DNA of 64,000 nt from contig JAEWQV010000014.1 in assembly GCA_023399055.1 (NCBI GenBank), forward strand, positions 558,001 through 622,000, given 5' to 3'. The translations under genes were made by a program, and so were the position numbers. Under the pieces are notes generated by a model. It saw only the letters and a list, made by a program, of their open reading frames with translations, was not told where the DNA came from and did no database searches. This DNA is from Bacillota bacterium (GTDB lineage Bacteria; Bacillota; Clostridia; Lachnospirales; Lachnospiraceae). Below are positions 25,539-35,168 of the stretch, one piece after another. Within the stretch, counting starts at the first letter, position 1. Each line of letters opens with the position of its first letter.

Positions 25539-26432
25539 TTATTCCTCTATTAATCCAATCGATACCAAGAAGTTACGAGCAACCGTATCAGCCTTTCTTC
25601 CCTCATCATCCACCTTGGCATTCAGGTCCTGCATAATAGCCTCATCAATTTTTCCTGCCAGTTGGTTCAGGGCACTTTCTATTTCCGGATATTTGTCTAA
25701 TATATCTTGACGTACAATTGGAATACAGTCATAAGGTGGGAAGAACTCCAAATCATCTTCTAAAATTGTTAGGTCGAATACCTTAATTTGGCCGTCTGTG
25801 GCATAAGCATCTACTACGTCAACTTCTCCTTCGTTCAGAGAACGATACATTATTCCATGATCCATTCCTTTTGCTTCTTTAAAATTCATTCCATAGGCTT
25901 CCTGAAGACCTGGATATCCATCCGGTCGATCTTTAAATTCAAATTCACATCCTAGGATCAGTTCATTGGCTATTGCAGTAAGATCACTAAAGGATTTTAG
26001 ATTATATCTTTCTGCTGTTTCTTTTTTCACAGCAAGAGTATAGGTATTATTAAACCCAATTGAATCCATAGCCTTTAATTTATCTCCTGTCAGAAGCTCT
26101 TTTGCCCTATCCAAGGTTTCCTTTGAAGTTCCTGTTTTTTCCTGATAGTAATTGGCAACTACAGTTCCTGTATAGTCAGGATACATCTGAATATCATTGT
26201 TTTCTAGAGCTGTCCATGCAACATTGGAACCCCCAAGGTTTACTTTACGAACAACGGAAAGTTCTGTATTTTGCTCAATTAAATCAGCCATCATATGTGC
26301 AATAATAATATTTTCAGTGAAATTTTTTGATCCCACGGTAATTGATTCTTTCCCTTTTCCTTCACTACCACATCCAAATAAGAAAAGCCCAAGTAATGCA
26401 ACCAGACATATAAGTGTTATTTTTTTATTCAT
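25539..26432 (-). CDS. Osmoprotectant (glycine betaine/choline-type) ABC substrate-binding lipoprotein
   Basis: 297 residues. Lipobox FLFGCGSEG near residue 22. The binding fold is of the OpuBC/ProX class: ITVGSKNFTENIIIAHMMADLIEQ at the start, GGSNVAWTALENNDIQMYPDYTGT (ligand-box region), and EVDVVDAYATDGQI. Start is the ATG at 26432, with AAAGG 9 nt upstream; a TTG three codons earlier is less likely. It is third in an ATPase-permease-binding protein operon. Substrate class follows from family and from the BusR-like regulator. Betaine, choline and carnitine cannot be separated by eye. Confidence 0.92.
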   Translation of the reverse strand: MNKKITLICLVALLGLFLFGCGSEGKGKESITVGSKNFTENIIIAHMMADLIEQNTELSVVRKVNLGGSNVAWTALENNDIQMYPDYTGTVVANYYQEKTGTSKETLDRAKELLTGDKLKAMDSIGFNNTYTLAVKKETAERYNLKSFSDLTAIANELILGCEFEFKDRPDGYPGLQEAYGMNFKEAKGMDHGIMYRSLNEGEVDVVDAYATDGQIKVFDLTILEDDLEFFPPYDCIPIVRQDILDKYPEIESALNQLAGKIDEAIMQDLNAKVDDEGRKADTVARNFLVSIGLIEE

Positions 26433-26516
26433 TTTATTCAACCTTTCTTTAATAAACCATGAATCCCGCTTCCGCTTACCTTGTACTATGTATCAAAGTT
26501 ATACAATAGTTCAAAT

Positions 26517-27173
26517 TTATACCTTTAAACCTCTAGGTGTTGTAGCTTTCTCCAGACGCCCCAGTAACCAGTCAAACACAAGTGCTAGTAGTGCTGCAGG
26601 AAATGCTCCAATCAATACTAAGGCATCAATATTTCTTGAAATGCCTAGAAATATGAAATCACCCAGCCCTCCGCCACCAATAAATGCTGCTAAAGTTGCC
26701 GTACCAACATTAATAACTGTAGCAGTTCTTATCCCTGCCATCATTATACTTAGAGCAAGTGGCAGCTCAACTTTATAAAGAATTTGAAAACCAGTCATCC
26801 CCATTCCTCTTGCAGCCTCTAGAGTTGATTTGTCTACATCTCTTATTCCAGTAAATGTGTTCCGAATAATCGGCAACAAAGAATATAAAAATAACGCAGC
26901 CACTGCTGTTTTAATCCCGATACCAAACAAAGGTATCATAAACCCTAGAAGAGCTAGACTTGGAATAGTTTGTAATATACCTGCAACACTTAGTATTGGT
27001 GCTTCAAATGCTTTTACGCGAGAAACTAATATCCCAAGCGGGACACCAACTAGGATTGCAATCAACATAGAGATAAATACAAGTTGAATGTGCTGCAGTA
27101 ATGACTGAAACAAATCTGGCCATCGCATTTCTAATTGATATAAAATCTGAACCCAAATAGACTTATCTCTCAT
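26517..27173 (-). CDS. Osmoprotectant ABC transporter permease (OpuCB/ProW type)
   Basis: 218 residues with about five membrane segments. The contact loop for the ATPase is EAARGMGMTGFQILYKVELPLALSIMMAG, with preceding LQTIPSLALLGFMIPLFG. Start at 27173 is preceded by AAGGAGGAG (6 nt) and overlaps the ATPase 3' end by 11 bp. Many OpuC-type systems have two different permeases; only this one is present, so it presumably works as a homodimer. Confidence 0.93.
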   Translation of the reverse strand: MRDKSIWVQILYQLEMRWPDLFQSLLQHIQLVFISMLIAILVGVPLGILVSRVKAFEAPILSVAGILQTIPSLALLGFMIPLFGIGIKTAVAALFLYSLLPIIRNTFTGIRDVDKSTLEAARGMGMTGFQILYKVELPLALSIMMAGIRTATVINVGTATLAAFIGGGGLGDFIFLGISRNIDALVLIGAFPAALLALVFDWLLGRLEKATTPRGLKV

Positions 27174-28299
27174 GTTTCTCTCCTCCTTCCTCGGTCCATT
27201 GATTAGCAAAAAAGCTTAACAGAGACCCCCTAGTAACAACGCCTATTACTTTTCTGTTGATATCAATAATTGGAATAATACCATAGGGTACATTTGCTAT
27301 CATTTTCAAGGCATCCATTGCAGATGCTGTATTAAATAAAACATTATCTGTAGACTGCATGACTTCAGCAATAGTTTGTGTTCTTTCCTTCGACTGTAAC
27401 TCATATCCCGGTATTATTCCAAGTAATTTGCCACTCTCATCTACAACTATAAGAGTATCTGTTTTACGCTGCCGCATATAGCTGATTGCCATGGTAAGTG
27501 TTCTAGACGGTAATGTCACTGCAGGATTTTCACGCATAATATCAGTAATCGGTATATATTCCGGATTTTGATAAATTCTCTTTTTGCCAATAAATTCTTC
27601 TACAAATCCATGGGAAGGATTATTCAGTAATTGATCCGGAGTATCTAACTGCAAAAGTTCCCCATCCTTCATAATTGCTATTCTATCCCCAAGTTTCAGT
27701 GCCTCATCCATGTCATGTGTGACAAACACTATTGTTTTATGCATTTCGGACTGAATTCGAAGTAGCTCGTCTTGAAGTTGCTCTCTGGTAATTGGGTCCA
27801 ATGCCCCAAAGGGTTCATCCATTAATATAATATCAGGATTAGCTGCCAGTGCTCGCGCTACACCAACTCTTTGTTGCTGACCACCGGATAATTCTTTTGG
27901 ATAACGTTTTGCATAAACTTCCGGATCCAATCCCACCGTCATCATTAATTGACTTACACGGTTCTTAATCTCCTCCTCCTTCCATTTATTCATTTTAGGT
28001 ATTAAAGCAATATTATCCTCAATGGTATAATGTGGGAATAACCCAACTTGTTGAATAACATATCCAATTTTACGACGTAACATAACAGGATCCAATGTAC
28101 TAATATCCTTACCATCAATTGAGATTCTACCTTCTGAGTGTGTGATAATGCGATTAATCATTTTCATTGTAGTTGTTTTCCCACAGCCACTTGGTCCAAT
28201 TAGTACCAGTAACTCACCGTTCTTTATTTCAAAGTTCAAATTTTGAACGGCAGCCGGACCATCACTGTATTTTTTTGTAACTTTCTCAAACTTAATCAT
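27163..28299 (-). CDS. Osmoprotectant ABC transporter ATP-binding protein with CBS pair (OpuCA type)
   Basis: 378 residues. Walker A GPSGCGKTTTMK (about residues 36-47), signature LSGGQQQRVGVARAL, Walker B IILMDEPFGALDP, switch His VTHDMDEA. After residue ~250 two CBS domains follow (ITDIMRENPAVTL; IAEVMQSTDNVLF ... GVVTRG), the usual ionic-strength or nucleotide-sensing tail of OpuA/OpuC ATPases. Start at 28299 has AAGGAGC 9 nt upstream; reading from 28344 would run through the promoter. First gene of the operon. Confidence 0.95.
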   Translation of the reverse strand: MIKFEKVTKKYSDGPAAVQNLNFEIKNGELLVLIGPSGCGKTTTMKMINRIITHSEGRISIDGKDISTLDPVMLRRKIGYVIQQVGLFPHYTIEDNIALIPKMNKWKEEEIKNRVSQLMMTVGLDPEVYAKRYPKELSGGQQQRVGVARALAANPDIILMDEPFGALDPITREQLQDELLRIQSEMHKTIVFVTHDMDEALKLGDRIAIMKDGELLQLDTPDQLLNNPSHGFVEEFIGKKRIYQNPEYIPITDIMRENPAVTLPSRTLTMAISYMRQRKTDTLIVVDESGKLLGIIPGYELQSKERTQTIAEVMQSTDNVLFNTASAMDALKMIANVPYGIIPIIDINRKVIGVVTRGSLLSFFANQWTEEGGEKHER

Positions 28300-28323
28300 A
28301 TGGTTTAAGCTCCTTTCTCGTAA

Positions 28324-28376
28324 AGCATAACATATTCGCAACATAATGACAACCTTATAGTTTTATAAAGTTGTTA
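28324..28376 (-). promoter_or_regulatory. Promoter of the osmoprotectant operon with inverted repeat
   Basis: TTGTCA (28352-28347), 17 nt, TATGCT (28329-28324) on the minus strand. TGACAAC (28347-28353) mirrors GTTGTTA (28370-28376) with one mismatch and a 16-nt gap, the same gap as in the busR promoter repeat. One arm is the -35 itself. Candidate repressor site. Confidence 0.55.
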
Positions 28377-28444
28377 CTTGGTATTATATGTAATACAGAA
28401 TAGAGATAGATACTTCTTTAGTTTGCAATATTTTGGGATATAAA

Positions 28445-28480
28445 AAGAACTAATTCACATATAAAATGGAATTAGTTCTT
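28445..28480 (-). terminator. Terminator of the ferritin gene
   Basis: AAGAACTAATTC (28445-28456) pairs with GAATTAGTTCTT (28469-28480). On the minus strand a T5 run follows. Confidence 0.88.
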
Positions 28481-28511
28481 TTCATATCATATAATTTTGT
28501 TTAATATATCT

Positions 28512-29027
28512 TTATTCCAGTACTAAGGAAGGTGCTGAATATACTCTCGCAGCCAATTCGCTGTCAAGCATGTACAATCCTTTTGCATCGGATGCAAATA
28601 ATTCGAATTTTTTAATTAGAGTATCCGCATTATTCTCCTCTTCACCCTGCTCTTTTACAAACCAGTCTAAAAACTGCATGGTTCTGAAATCCTTCTCTGA
28701 ATATGCGCTGTCGTAGATGTTATGGATGAGTGAGGTCACATATTGTTCGTGCTCGAGTCCAACTTTTAAAGGATCCAAAAAGTCCGTAAACTCTTTGTCC
28801 GGTTTAGCAATAGCTTCTAATATAACGTTTTTGCCGTTATTCTGTAAATACTGAACAAAAAGTAACGCATGGTCACGTTCCTCCTGTGCCTGTATCTTAT
28901 ACCAGTTGCTAAATCCCTCTAATCCTTCATTCATATAATAGTTGGAGATATCCAAATATAAATAGGCTGAGAAAAATTCCTGATTGATTTGATAATTAAG
29001 TAAATCTACTACCTTTTGACTTAACAT
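28512..29027 (-). CDS. ftnA: Non-haem ferritin
   Basis: 171 residues, the standard length. Iron storage and detoxification as a 24-mer cage. Ferroxidase-site residues are visible in helix order: INQEFFSAYLYLDI (first Glu), QAQEERDHALLF (ExxH), then GLEHEQYV and VKEQGEEENNAD (later Glu ligands). No N-terminal signal, so cytoplasmic. Start ATG at 29027 with AAGGAG upstream. Monocistronic. No Fur box is obvious in the 196 bp upstream. Confidence 0.95.
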   Translation of the reverse strand: MLSQKVVDLLNYQINQEFFSAYLYLDISNYYMNEGLEGFSNWYKIQAQEERDHALLFVQYLQNNGKNVILEAIAKPDKEFTDFLDPLKVGLEHEQYVTSLIHNIYDSAYSEKDFRTMQFLDWFVKEQGEEENNADTLIKKFELFASDAKGLYMLDSELAARVYSAPSLVLE

Positions 29028-29223
29028 AACATACTCCTTTCTGATTTTGTATATAGTGCAATTCCATACCTTATGGAAAAGCTTATATTTATATTACAGG
29101 ATTTTAACATTGGAGTCTAGTAGGAATTAACATAAATAGAAATTTATGTTACCTTAAAATCTACATACTACCTTAACAAAGTACACTTAGGGATTTACCT
29201 TGCAACTTAAATCTATCTCAAAA

Positions 29224-31674
29224 TTAACCTCTTAACATCTGTTGATTATTAAAAAAATCTTCCCATGGGTCAGCAGTATTCAACCGATGCAATGCTTCGG
29301 TCATATCAATTCCGTCTGGAGCCACCTTGTCCAACTCCTCCCAGGTAATAGGCATGGATACCTTTGCTCCTTTTCTGGCCCTGATTGAATATGGTGCGAT
29401 ACTTGTAGCACCTCTGCCATTTCGAATCCAGTCTATAAATATTTTACCAGAACGCTTTGATTTTCTGACATTGCTGGTGTAACGATCAGGCCATTTCTTC
29501 TCCATCACTTCAGCAACACTTCTGGCAAAATCATGCACCACTTCCCAAGAGGCTGAAGGTTTTAAAGGCACCACCACATGGTAGCCCTTACCACCGCTGG
29601 TTTTTAAATAGGACTCAAGAGATAGGTCGGCAATAATTTCTTTTACATCAAGAACTCCCTGACGCACTTTACTTAAATCCATTCCCTCATCTGGGTCCAA
29701 ATCAAATACTATCATATCTGGCTTTTCTAACTCCTCTACCCGGCTTCCCCAAGTATGAAACTCTAGGGTTCCCATCTGCGCTTCGGCAATTAACCCTACT
29801 ATATTCTCTATATAGAAGTAATCCTCAGTATCTTTTCCGTCACCAGAAACCGGTATAATAACAATTCCTTTACTATTCGCTTCTGGGTGTTTTTTAAAGA
29901 AGCAGGTACCTGCTGCTCCCTTCGGGCAGCGAACAGCACTTATAATCCTATGGCTCATATAAGGCAACATTCGCTCCGAAATCCTTTCATAGTAGCGAAT
30001 CACATCTTCTTTCGTAATATTTTGCTCTTCAAAGATAACCTTATCCGGATTGGTAATCTTTATTCCTTGAATCATCACGCCTGACTGGTTAGTCTGCTCC
30101 TGTGGGCTTTGATGTTGTTGGTCTGTTTGTTCTTGTGTCTCTGTTTCATTATAGGTCATTTCCATCTTCACATCCTTTGGATCTTTATCCTCACGCAAAC
30201 CTTTAAAGCTTGCCTGTCTTAACAAATTTTCACTTGTCCATTCAGCAAATCGTATTTCTGCAACTAACTGTGGTTCTAACCACATTATCTGTTCTTTCAC
30301 TTTTGACTCTGGAACAATCTTTAAGGGAGACTCTAGCCTTTTTAAATGTTCAAATCTTACTTCAAGCTCCTTCTGGCTATGTTCACTTAGTCCAGTTCCA
30401 GCCCGCCCTACATATATTAATTCATCTCCTATATAGACACCAAGGATTAAAGAGCTCACACCTGTTACTTTCTTTTCAGAAAGTGTATATCCGCAGATAA
30501 CAAACTCCTGCCTTTTCTCACATTTTAATTTGATCCAGTCTCCATTTCTTGTACCACTGTAGATGGAATCCGCTCTTTTCCCAACGATACCCTCCATCCC
30601 CGACTCGCAGGCAACAGTGAAACTCTCTTTGCCACTCCCTCTGACATGTCGACTATAATAGAGGTTTTTAGGAGCCTCCTTCATTAATGTTTCAAGAGTA
30701 TTTTTTCGGTCAATGAGACGCTGTTGCCGCAAATCTGCACCCTCCAAAGCCAGTAAATCAAAAATGATATAGGTAAGCTTCTTTCCTAGCGGATTTTTAA
30801 TATAACTTTGTAGTGCCTGAAAATCCGTTTTACCAGTTTTATCAGTGACAGTCATTTCACCATCCAGAACCATTGACCTTCCTTCTGCAAGCTTCACAAG
30901 TGAATCAACAATATCCGAAAACCGACCAGTATAATCATTCCCATTTCTGGTCATTAAACGTACTCGATTCCCCTCAATATATGCAACTATCCTGTACCCA
31001 TCATATTTTAACTCATAGAGCCATTCATCGTCCTCTGGTACTGACCGAACTAATTTTGCAAGTTGTACCTCAGCACGTGAAAAAGGGTTCTTTGTAATTT
31101 TATCTTCTTCACCTTTTTCAATCTCTTCTATCGTGCGTCCAGTTCTAATACTAGTTGTAAATTCGGAAATACCGGGAGATAACTGAACAAATTCATCTTT
31201 TTCCTTTAACAATAGCCAGTTATCCTTCGAATCACCTTCTTTTGACTTTAAACGGACTAACGCCCATTTCCCTTTAAGTCTGCGACCCTTAACTACAAAC
31301 TTCAGTGCCCCTTCCTGCATTCCCATGGACACATCCCCATAAGGTTCCCAATACCCTTCATCCCAGAGCATAACTGTTCCTCCTCCATACTCTCCCTTGG
31401 GAATCGTTCCTTCAAAGTTTCTGTATTCCAGAGGATGATCTTCCACATGAACGGCAAGTCTCTTATCATGGGTATCATAGGAAGGGCCTTTGGGTACTGC
31501 CCAGCTAAGTAAAACACCCTCCCACTCCAAGCGAAAGTCATAGTGGTCTTTTCGAGCCAGATGATGTTGGACGACAAACCTCAGTCCTTCCATAGCAGCT
31601 TCTGTTTCACCCGCAGGTTCCAGCGTTTTTTCAAAATTTCTCTTTTGGTTATATTTCTCCAGCTTTTCTGCCAT
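29224..31674 (-). CDS. ligD: Multifunctional DNA ligase D (NHEJ)
   Basis: 816 residues with three domains in the order phosphoesterase, ligase, polymerase, the order of Pseudomonas LigD and not of mycobacteria. Phosphoesterase: residues ~25-150, with FVVQHHLARKDHYDFRLEW and the HVEDHPLEY motif. Ligase: nucleotidyl Lys in ELKYDGYRIVAY (about residue 220), then LDGEMTV and GIVGKRADSIY, with an OB-fold to about 510. Polymerase/primase: from ~545, with ITKEDVIRYYERIS, the metal-binding DLDPDEG and SGGKGYHVVVPL. It seals and trims double-strand breaks with Ku. It starts 3 bp after the Ku stop with only a weak ribosome site, so translation is probably coupled. Confidence 0.97.
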   Translation of the reverse strand: MAEKLEKYNQKRNFEKTLEPAGETEAAMEGLRFVVQHHLARKDHYDFRLEWEGVLLSWAVPKGPSYDTHDKRLAVHVEDHPLEYRNFEGTIPKGEYGGGTVMLWDEGYWEPYGDVSMGMQEGALKFVVKGRRLKGKWALVRLKSKEGDSKDNWLLLKEKDEFVQLSPGISEFTTSIRTGRTIEEIEKGEEDKITKNPFSRAEVQLAKLVRSVPEDDEWLYELKYDGYRIVAYIEGNRVRLMTRNGNDYTGRFSDIVDSLVKLAEGRSMVLDGEMTVTDKTGKTDFQALQSYIKNPLGKKLTYIIFDLLALEGADLRQQRLIDRKNTLETLMKEAPKNLYYSRHVRGSGKESFTVACESGMEGIVGKRADSIYSGTRNGDWIKLKCEKRQEFVICGYTLSEKKVTGVSSLILGVYIGDELIYVGRAGTGLSEHSQKELEVRFEHLKRLESPLKIVPESKVKEQIMWLEPQLVAEIRFAEWTSENLLRQASFKGLREDKDPKDVKMEMTYNETETQEQTDQQHQSPQEQTNQSGVMIQGIKITNPDKVIFEEQNITKEDVIRYYERISERMLPYMSHRIISAVRCPKGAAGTCFFKKHPEANSKGIVIIPVSGDGKDTEDYFYIENIVGLIAEAQMGTLEFHTWGSRVEELEKPDMIVFDLDPDEGMDLSKVRQGVLDVKEIIADLSLESYLKTSGGKGYHVVVPLKPSASWEVVHDFARSVAEVMEKKWPDRYTSNVRKSKRSGKIFIDWIRNGRGATSIAPYSIRARKGAKVSMPITWEELDKVAPDGIDMTEALHRLNTADPWEDFFNNQQMLRG

Positions 31675-31677
31675 AGA

Positions 31678-32451
31678 TTATGCCGTTTCCTTATCGTTTT
31701 TCGCCTTTTCTACGCTAGCCCTTAATGCTTCCATAAGATCGATAACCTTGCCTTCATTTTCATTTTCTGGAGCTACTACCTCTTTACCTGAAATCTTAGT
31801 TTCAATTAATGCTTTCAGCTTGATTTGATATTCATCTTTGTATTTCTCCGGATCAAAAGGTGTATCCATCGAATTAATGAGCATCTTAGCCATACTAAGT
31901 TCCTGTTCTACAACTGCTGGTTTTGCATATGGCTTTTGCAGCTCCTTTATATCGTCTGCATAGAACATTGTGGAAATCAGAATTCCTTCTTCTCGTGGAA
32001 TAATTGCCATTAATGTATCCTTTGTCCCCATAACAGCTTTCCCTATAGCAATCTTCTGTTCTGCCATAAGTGCTGATCGAAGAAGTTCAAAAGCCTTTTC
32101 TCCACCTACTTCTGGTGCAGCTTGATAGGTTTTATCATAATATACGGGAGAAATTTGATTCAACTGTGCAAAATGAAGAATTTGAATGGATTTCTCTTTT
32201 TCTGTTTTAATTTTTTCAATTTCACTGTCTGTAACTACAACATACTTTTCGTCGTCATATTCAAAGCCTTTTACAATATCTTCTGTCTTAATCTCTTTCC
32301 CACAATGCGCACAGGTTTTCTTATACCTGACACGACTATTATCTTCTTTATGCAGCTGGTTAAAATGGATATCATTATCCTGTGTGGCAGTATACATTGC
32401 AATTGGAATTGCCACCATACCAAAGGTTATTACCGATTTACGTGCTACCAT
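31678..32451 (-). CDS. ku: Bacterial Ku protein (NHEJ)
   Basis: 257 residues. Binds DNA ends as a homodimer ring and recruits LigD. The start at 32451 is set by GGAGG 8 nt upstream and by the family N-terminus (SVITFGMVAIPIAMYTAT); a reading from 32523 adds 24 atypical residues. The core includes HFNQLHKEDNSRVRYKKTC, a CAHCG pair typical of the bacterial Ku insert, VKGFEYDDEKYVVV and the conserved YADDI. The C-terminus is charged and ends in a LigD-recruiting-type tail (VIDLMEALRASVEKAK). Operon with ligD. Confidence 0.97.
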   Translation of the reverse strand: MVARKSVITFGMVAIPIAMYTATQDNDIHFNQLHKEDNSRVRYKKTCAHCGKEIKTEDIVKGFEYDDEKYVVVTDSEIEKIKTEKEKSIQILHFAQLNQISPVYYDKTYQAAPEVGGEKAFELLRSALMAEQKIAIGKAVMGTKDTLMAIIPREEGILISTMFYADDIKELQKPYAKPAVVEQELSMAKMLINSMDTPFDPEKYKDEYQIKLKALIETKISGKEVVAPENENEGKVIDLMEALRASVEKAKNDKETA

Positions 32452-32535
32452 TTGAAATACCTCCAAGAATTTTGTATTAAATTCATTGTTTCCAAGTTTA
32501 AAAATTAGTATGCGGTTTTCCAAATATGTAAAATA

Positions 32536-32555
32536 GCCCTAACCGAAGTTAGGGC
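32536..32555. other. Hairpin in the ku upstream region
   Basis: GCCCTAACCGAAGTTAGGGC: 8-bp stem, CGAA tetraloop. It sits 85 bp upstream of ku and after the SPFH terminator. Possibly a leader hairpin. Confidence 0.4.
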
Positions 32556-32589
32556 CGAAAGAAACAAAAAATAGTTTATTTGGTTGTAA

Positions 32590-32622
32590 AAAAAGGCTTC
32601 TGCATTATGGCAGAAACCCTTT
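32590..32622 (-). terminator. Terminator of the SPFH gene
   Basis: GGCTTCTGC and GCAGAAACC form a stem around ATTATG. The minus strand ends in a run of seven T residues. Confidence 0.87.
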
Positions 32623-32654
32623 TCATGGTTCTTATATTATATTTTTAACTTATT

Positions 32655-34661
32655 TTATTCAGTAGGCAAATCCGCGTCTGTATCAAGTGTTGGTGCCACT
32701 AACTCTAAGGTCATATCTGAAGCTTCATTTACTTTTACACCAAGTTTCTCTAACGTTATGAATTTAAGTAGAGTATCAAGTATAGTACTGCTGCTTCCCT
32801 CCTTATCCTTATCATTTCCACCCATGTTGACAATGGTCTTTGGTACAATATCCACCTTAGCACTCTTAATTGCATCGGATAACTTATCGGTTACTTCCTG
32901 AATGATACGGAATTCTGCACCTCCATAAGCCTTAACCTGAGCATCAATTGCACGTGCTTTAGCCAAACCAATATTAGATTCCTTGGAAGCCTCTGCTTCA
33001 CCTTCCAATGCTATTCTTGAAGCATTTGCTTTTGCAAGTGCAACAATTTGATTTGCCTCCTGCTCTGCTTTACTAGCAAGTGCAGCACCACTATTACGCT
33101 CAATATCAATCTGAATCTTAGACTTGGTAAGAAAGCTTTGCTGTTCCGCAACTGCCTGAGCTTCACGTAGGGATTTTTCACTTTCTGCCGCAGACTGCTG
33201 TTTCTGATAAGTTACCTTCTTTTCTTCCGCAATTTGTCTTTCACGTAACTGTGTAAGAATGTTTTCAATTTGGACATCTGCTACTGGTGATTTTGGAGTA
33301 CCAATAAGTACTTCTTCTAACTGCAGATTGTATTTGGCAAACTTATCTTTCATTTCACTAAGCGCTTTCTCACGAATTTCGCTACGTTCCTGAATCAATT
33401 CAATCAGGGTTTTTGTCTGGGCAATATCTTTAAAATATGCGCTTACCAGTGGATCCAGGGATTGGTTAACCAGCATATTAATATCACCAAAACGTTGAAT
33501 TACCCAAGGTGCCTGCTTGTAGTCAATATGCATAACAACTGATAGTGGTAAAGATGGCTCAAAAGCATCCTTTGTAATAATATCCACTTCGGTAAGGTTT
33601 TCATCATATTTATGGGAACCGATTTCTTCTTTGTTCCATTTTAAGATAATGTTAATGGTAGGTACTAGCACTACTTTTCCTGCATCCGTATTAAAAGCAT
33701 ATTTACCTGGCATCAGAGGCTTTTCTAATACACCCTTGCAACCTTGAGCAACCAACTCTCCATGCTTATAATCAGAACCGGTAGTATCGACGCCTTCTTT
33801 ACCATAGAAGGATACAACGACACCTACAAAACCAATTGGTACAACCGTCTTTGGTCTGAACTCTACAGTTGCAAATAAACGATTAATATAGTAGGTACCA
33901 TCCGTCAGAACCTGTATTTGCTTACCACGTCTTCCGTTCAATTGCAAGAACATCTCCGGATCTTGGAAGCTTGCGTGTTCTTCCCCTACATAAGGTGCAA
34001 TAATCTCTCCATCCTGTAAGGAAAGTCCATCATGAACAGTAACTATACCCATGATATCGCTTGCTTCTCCTCCGTTACCCATAATGATTACTGGACTGAA
34101 GGCATTTCGCTCAAGTAAAGTCTTTTGCATGCTAACTAACTCAACGCGTTCACCTTTAGAACTATTAAAGATTGCTTTAATTTCTCCAGGAGTAATCACT
34201 ATAAATTGTGCCAGGTTGATTGCGTATGTACCTTCCCTAAGAATTCCTCTCTGTGGTCCTCGTTGACCGCCATTTTTTAAAAAGCCGGTAACATCCTGAA
34301 AATTATTAGCCTCTGGTATAACTTTACCTAACGTCTGAACTGGTGCCAGCGGTTTACCGTCGCGTGCGAAGATATATGCAATTTGTCCTTGCGGAATTGT
34401 AATTAAAGGGTACTTGTGAATCTTAAACATTAACGCTGACTTAAAATGAATACCACCACGAAGGAGGTTGGGTGAATATCCAGCTTCTCCGTTTAAAGCT
34501 ATGATAGAATCTTTTAATGATCCTTTAAAACTCCACCACTTTTCTACTACTGCCACCTGATCTGAGGAAATTACTCTTAATCCAAAAATCACAAAGATTA
34601 AAAGATATAAAACAATTATTACTCCAACAGCAATTAATAATCCAATTACATATGAATCCAT
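32655..34661 (-). CDS. Flotillin-like SPFH-domain membrane protein
   Basis: 668 residues from the ATG at 34661; a GTG at 34673 is an alternative. One N-terminal membrane helix (about residues 5-30, IGLLIAVGVIIVLYLLIFVI) is followed by an SPFH/band-7 region with VISSDQVAVVEKWWSFKG and VVMHIDYKQAPWVIQRFGDI. A long Ala/Glu-rich coiled coil follows (about 455-590, with repeated AEQEANQ/AKANAS heptads), and then a C-terminal tail. Flotillin-type proteins oligomerise and organise membrane microdomains. This one is longer than FloT/FloA because of an extended region before the SPFH core. No NfeD partner is adjacent. It is separated from ku by its own terminator, so a link to NHEJ is not supported. 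Confidence 0.87.
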   Translation of the reverse strand: MDSYVIGLLIAVGVIIVLYLLIFVIFGLRVISSDQVAVVEKWWSFKGSLKDSIIALNGEAGYSPNLLRGGIHFKSALMFKIHKYPLITIPQGQIAYIFARDGKPLAPVQTLGKVIPEANNFQDVTGFLKNGGQRGPQRGILREGTYAINLAQFIVITPGEIKAIFNSSKGERVELVSMQKTLLERNAFSPVIIMGNGGEASDIMGIVTVHDGLSLQDGEIIAPYVGEEHASFQDPEMFLQLNGRRGKQIQVLTDGTYYINRLFATVEFRPKTVVPIGFVGVVVSFYGKEGVDTTGSDYKHGELVAQGCKGVLEKPLMPGKYAFNTDAGKVVLVPTINIILKWNKEEIGSHKYDENLTEVDIITKDAFEPSLPLSVVMHIDYKQAPWVIQRFGDINMLVNQSLDPLVSAYFKDIAQTKTLIELIQERSEIREKALSEMKDKFAKYNLQLEEVLIGTPKSPVADVQIENILTQLRERQIAEEKKVTYQKQQSAAESEKSLREAQAVAEQQSFLTKSKIQIDIERNSGAALASKAEQEANQIVALAKANASRIALEGEAEASKESNIGLAKARAIDAQVKAYGGAEFRIIQEVTDKLSDAIKSAKVDIVPKTIVNMGGNDKDKEGSSSTILDTLLKFITLEKLGVKVNEASDMTLELVAPTLDTDADLPTE

Positions 34662-35168
34662 TGTTTTCGCCACTTCACTTTCTATAATTTTTGTTATAAA
34701 TGTAAGATAATCTTATAAAACTTAGAACCATTTACTTTATAACTTATTATAGCTCCTTCTCTGTCAAGGGAGTGTAAAGAAATGATCAGTAGTATAAATA
34801 TTGTGTAAAGGCCCAAATCCTCTCTAAGCTACTAAAGTTCAAGTGAAAATAAGTGGAGTGGCTAAAAATATTTTAACAATTATTTGAATGACTAACATGG
34901 TTTGACATAAACGTTCATACAACTTAAAAAGGCTAATTATTATTGCTAAACGTAATAGCAAATGCAATATCTGTTCATTTCAGAAAATGTCTACTTGACC
35001 TGCATCCATAAGATGCTTGTTTGATTTATTTGTAATATTCTGTTATTTGATGTATGATATGTATTATGAGAAATTCATATTTGTTTAAAAAAACAACATC
35101 TTATATATATTAAGAAGTTGAAGCATAATTTGTTCGTCTAAAATTATAGGTACTGGGGGCAATATACT

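Noticed and set aside
32655..34661. SPFH protein as part of the NHEJ operon
   Set aside because: A strong terminator (32590-32622) lies between it and ku.
34674..35168. Riboswitch or gene in the long region upstream of the PyrH paralogue
   Set aside because: No convincing hairpin series, open frame or known aptamer core could be found by reading both strands.
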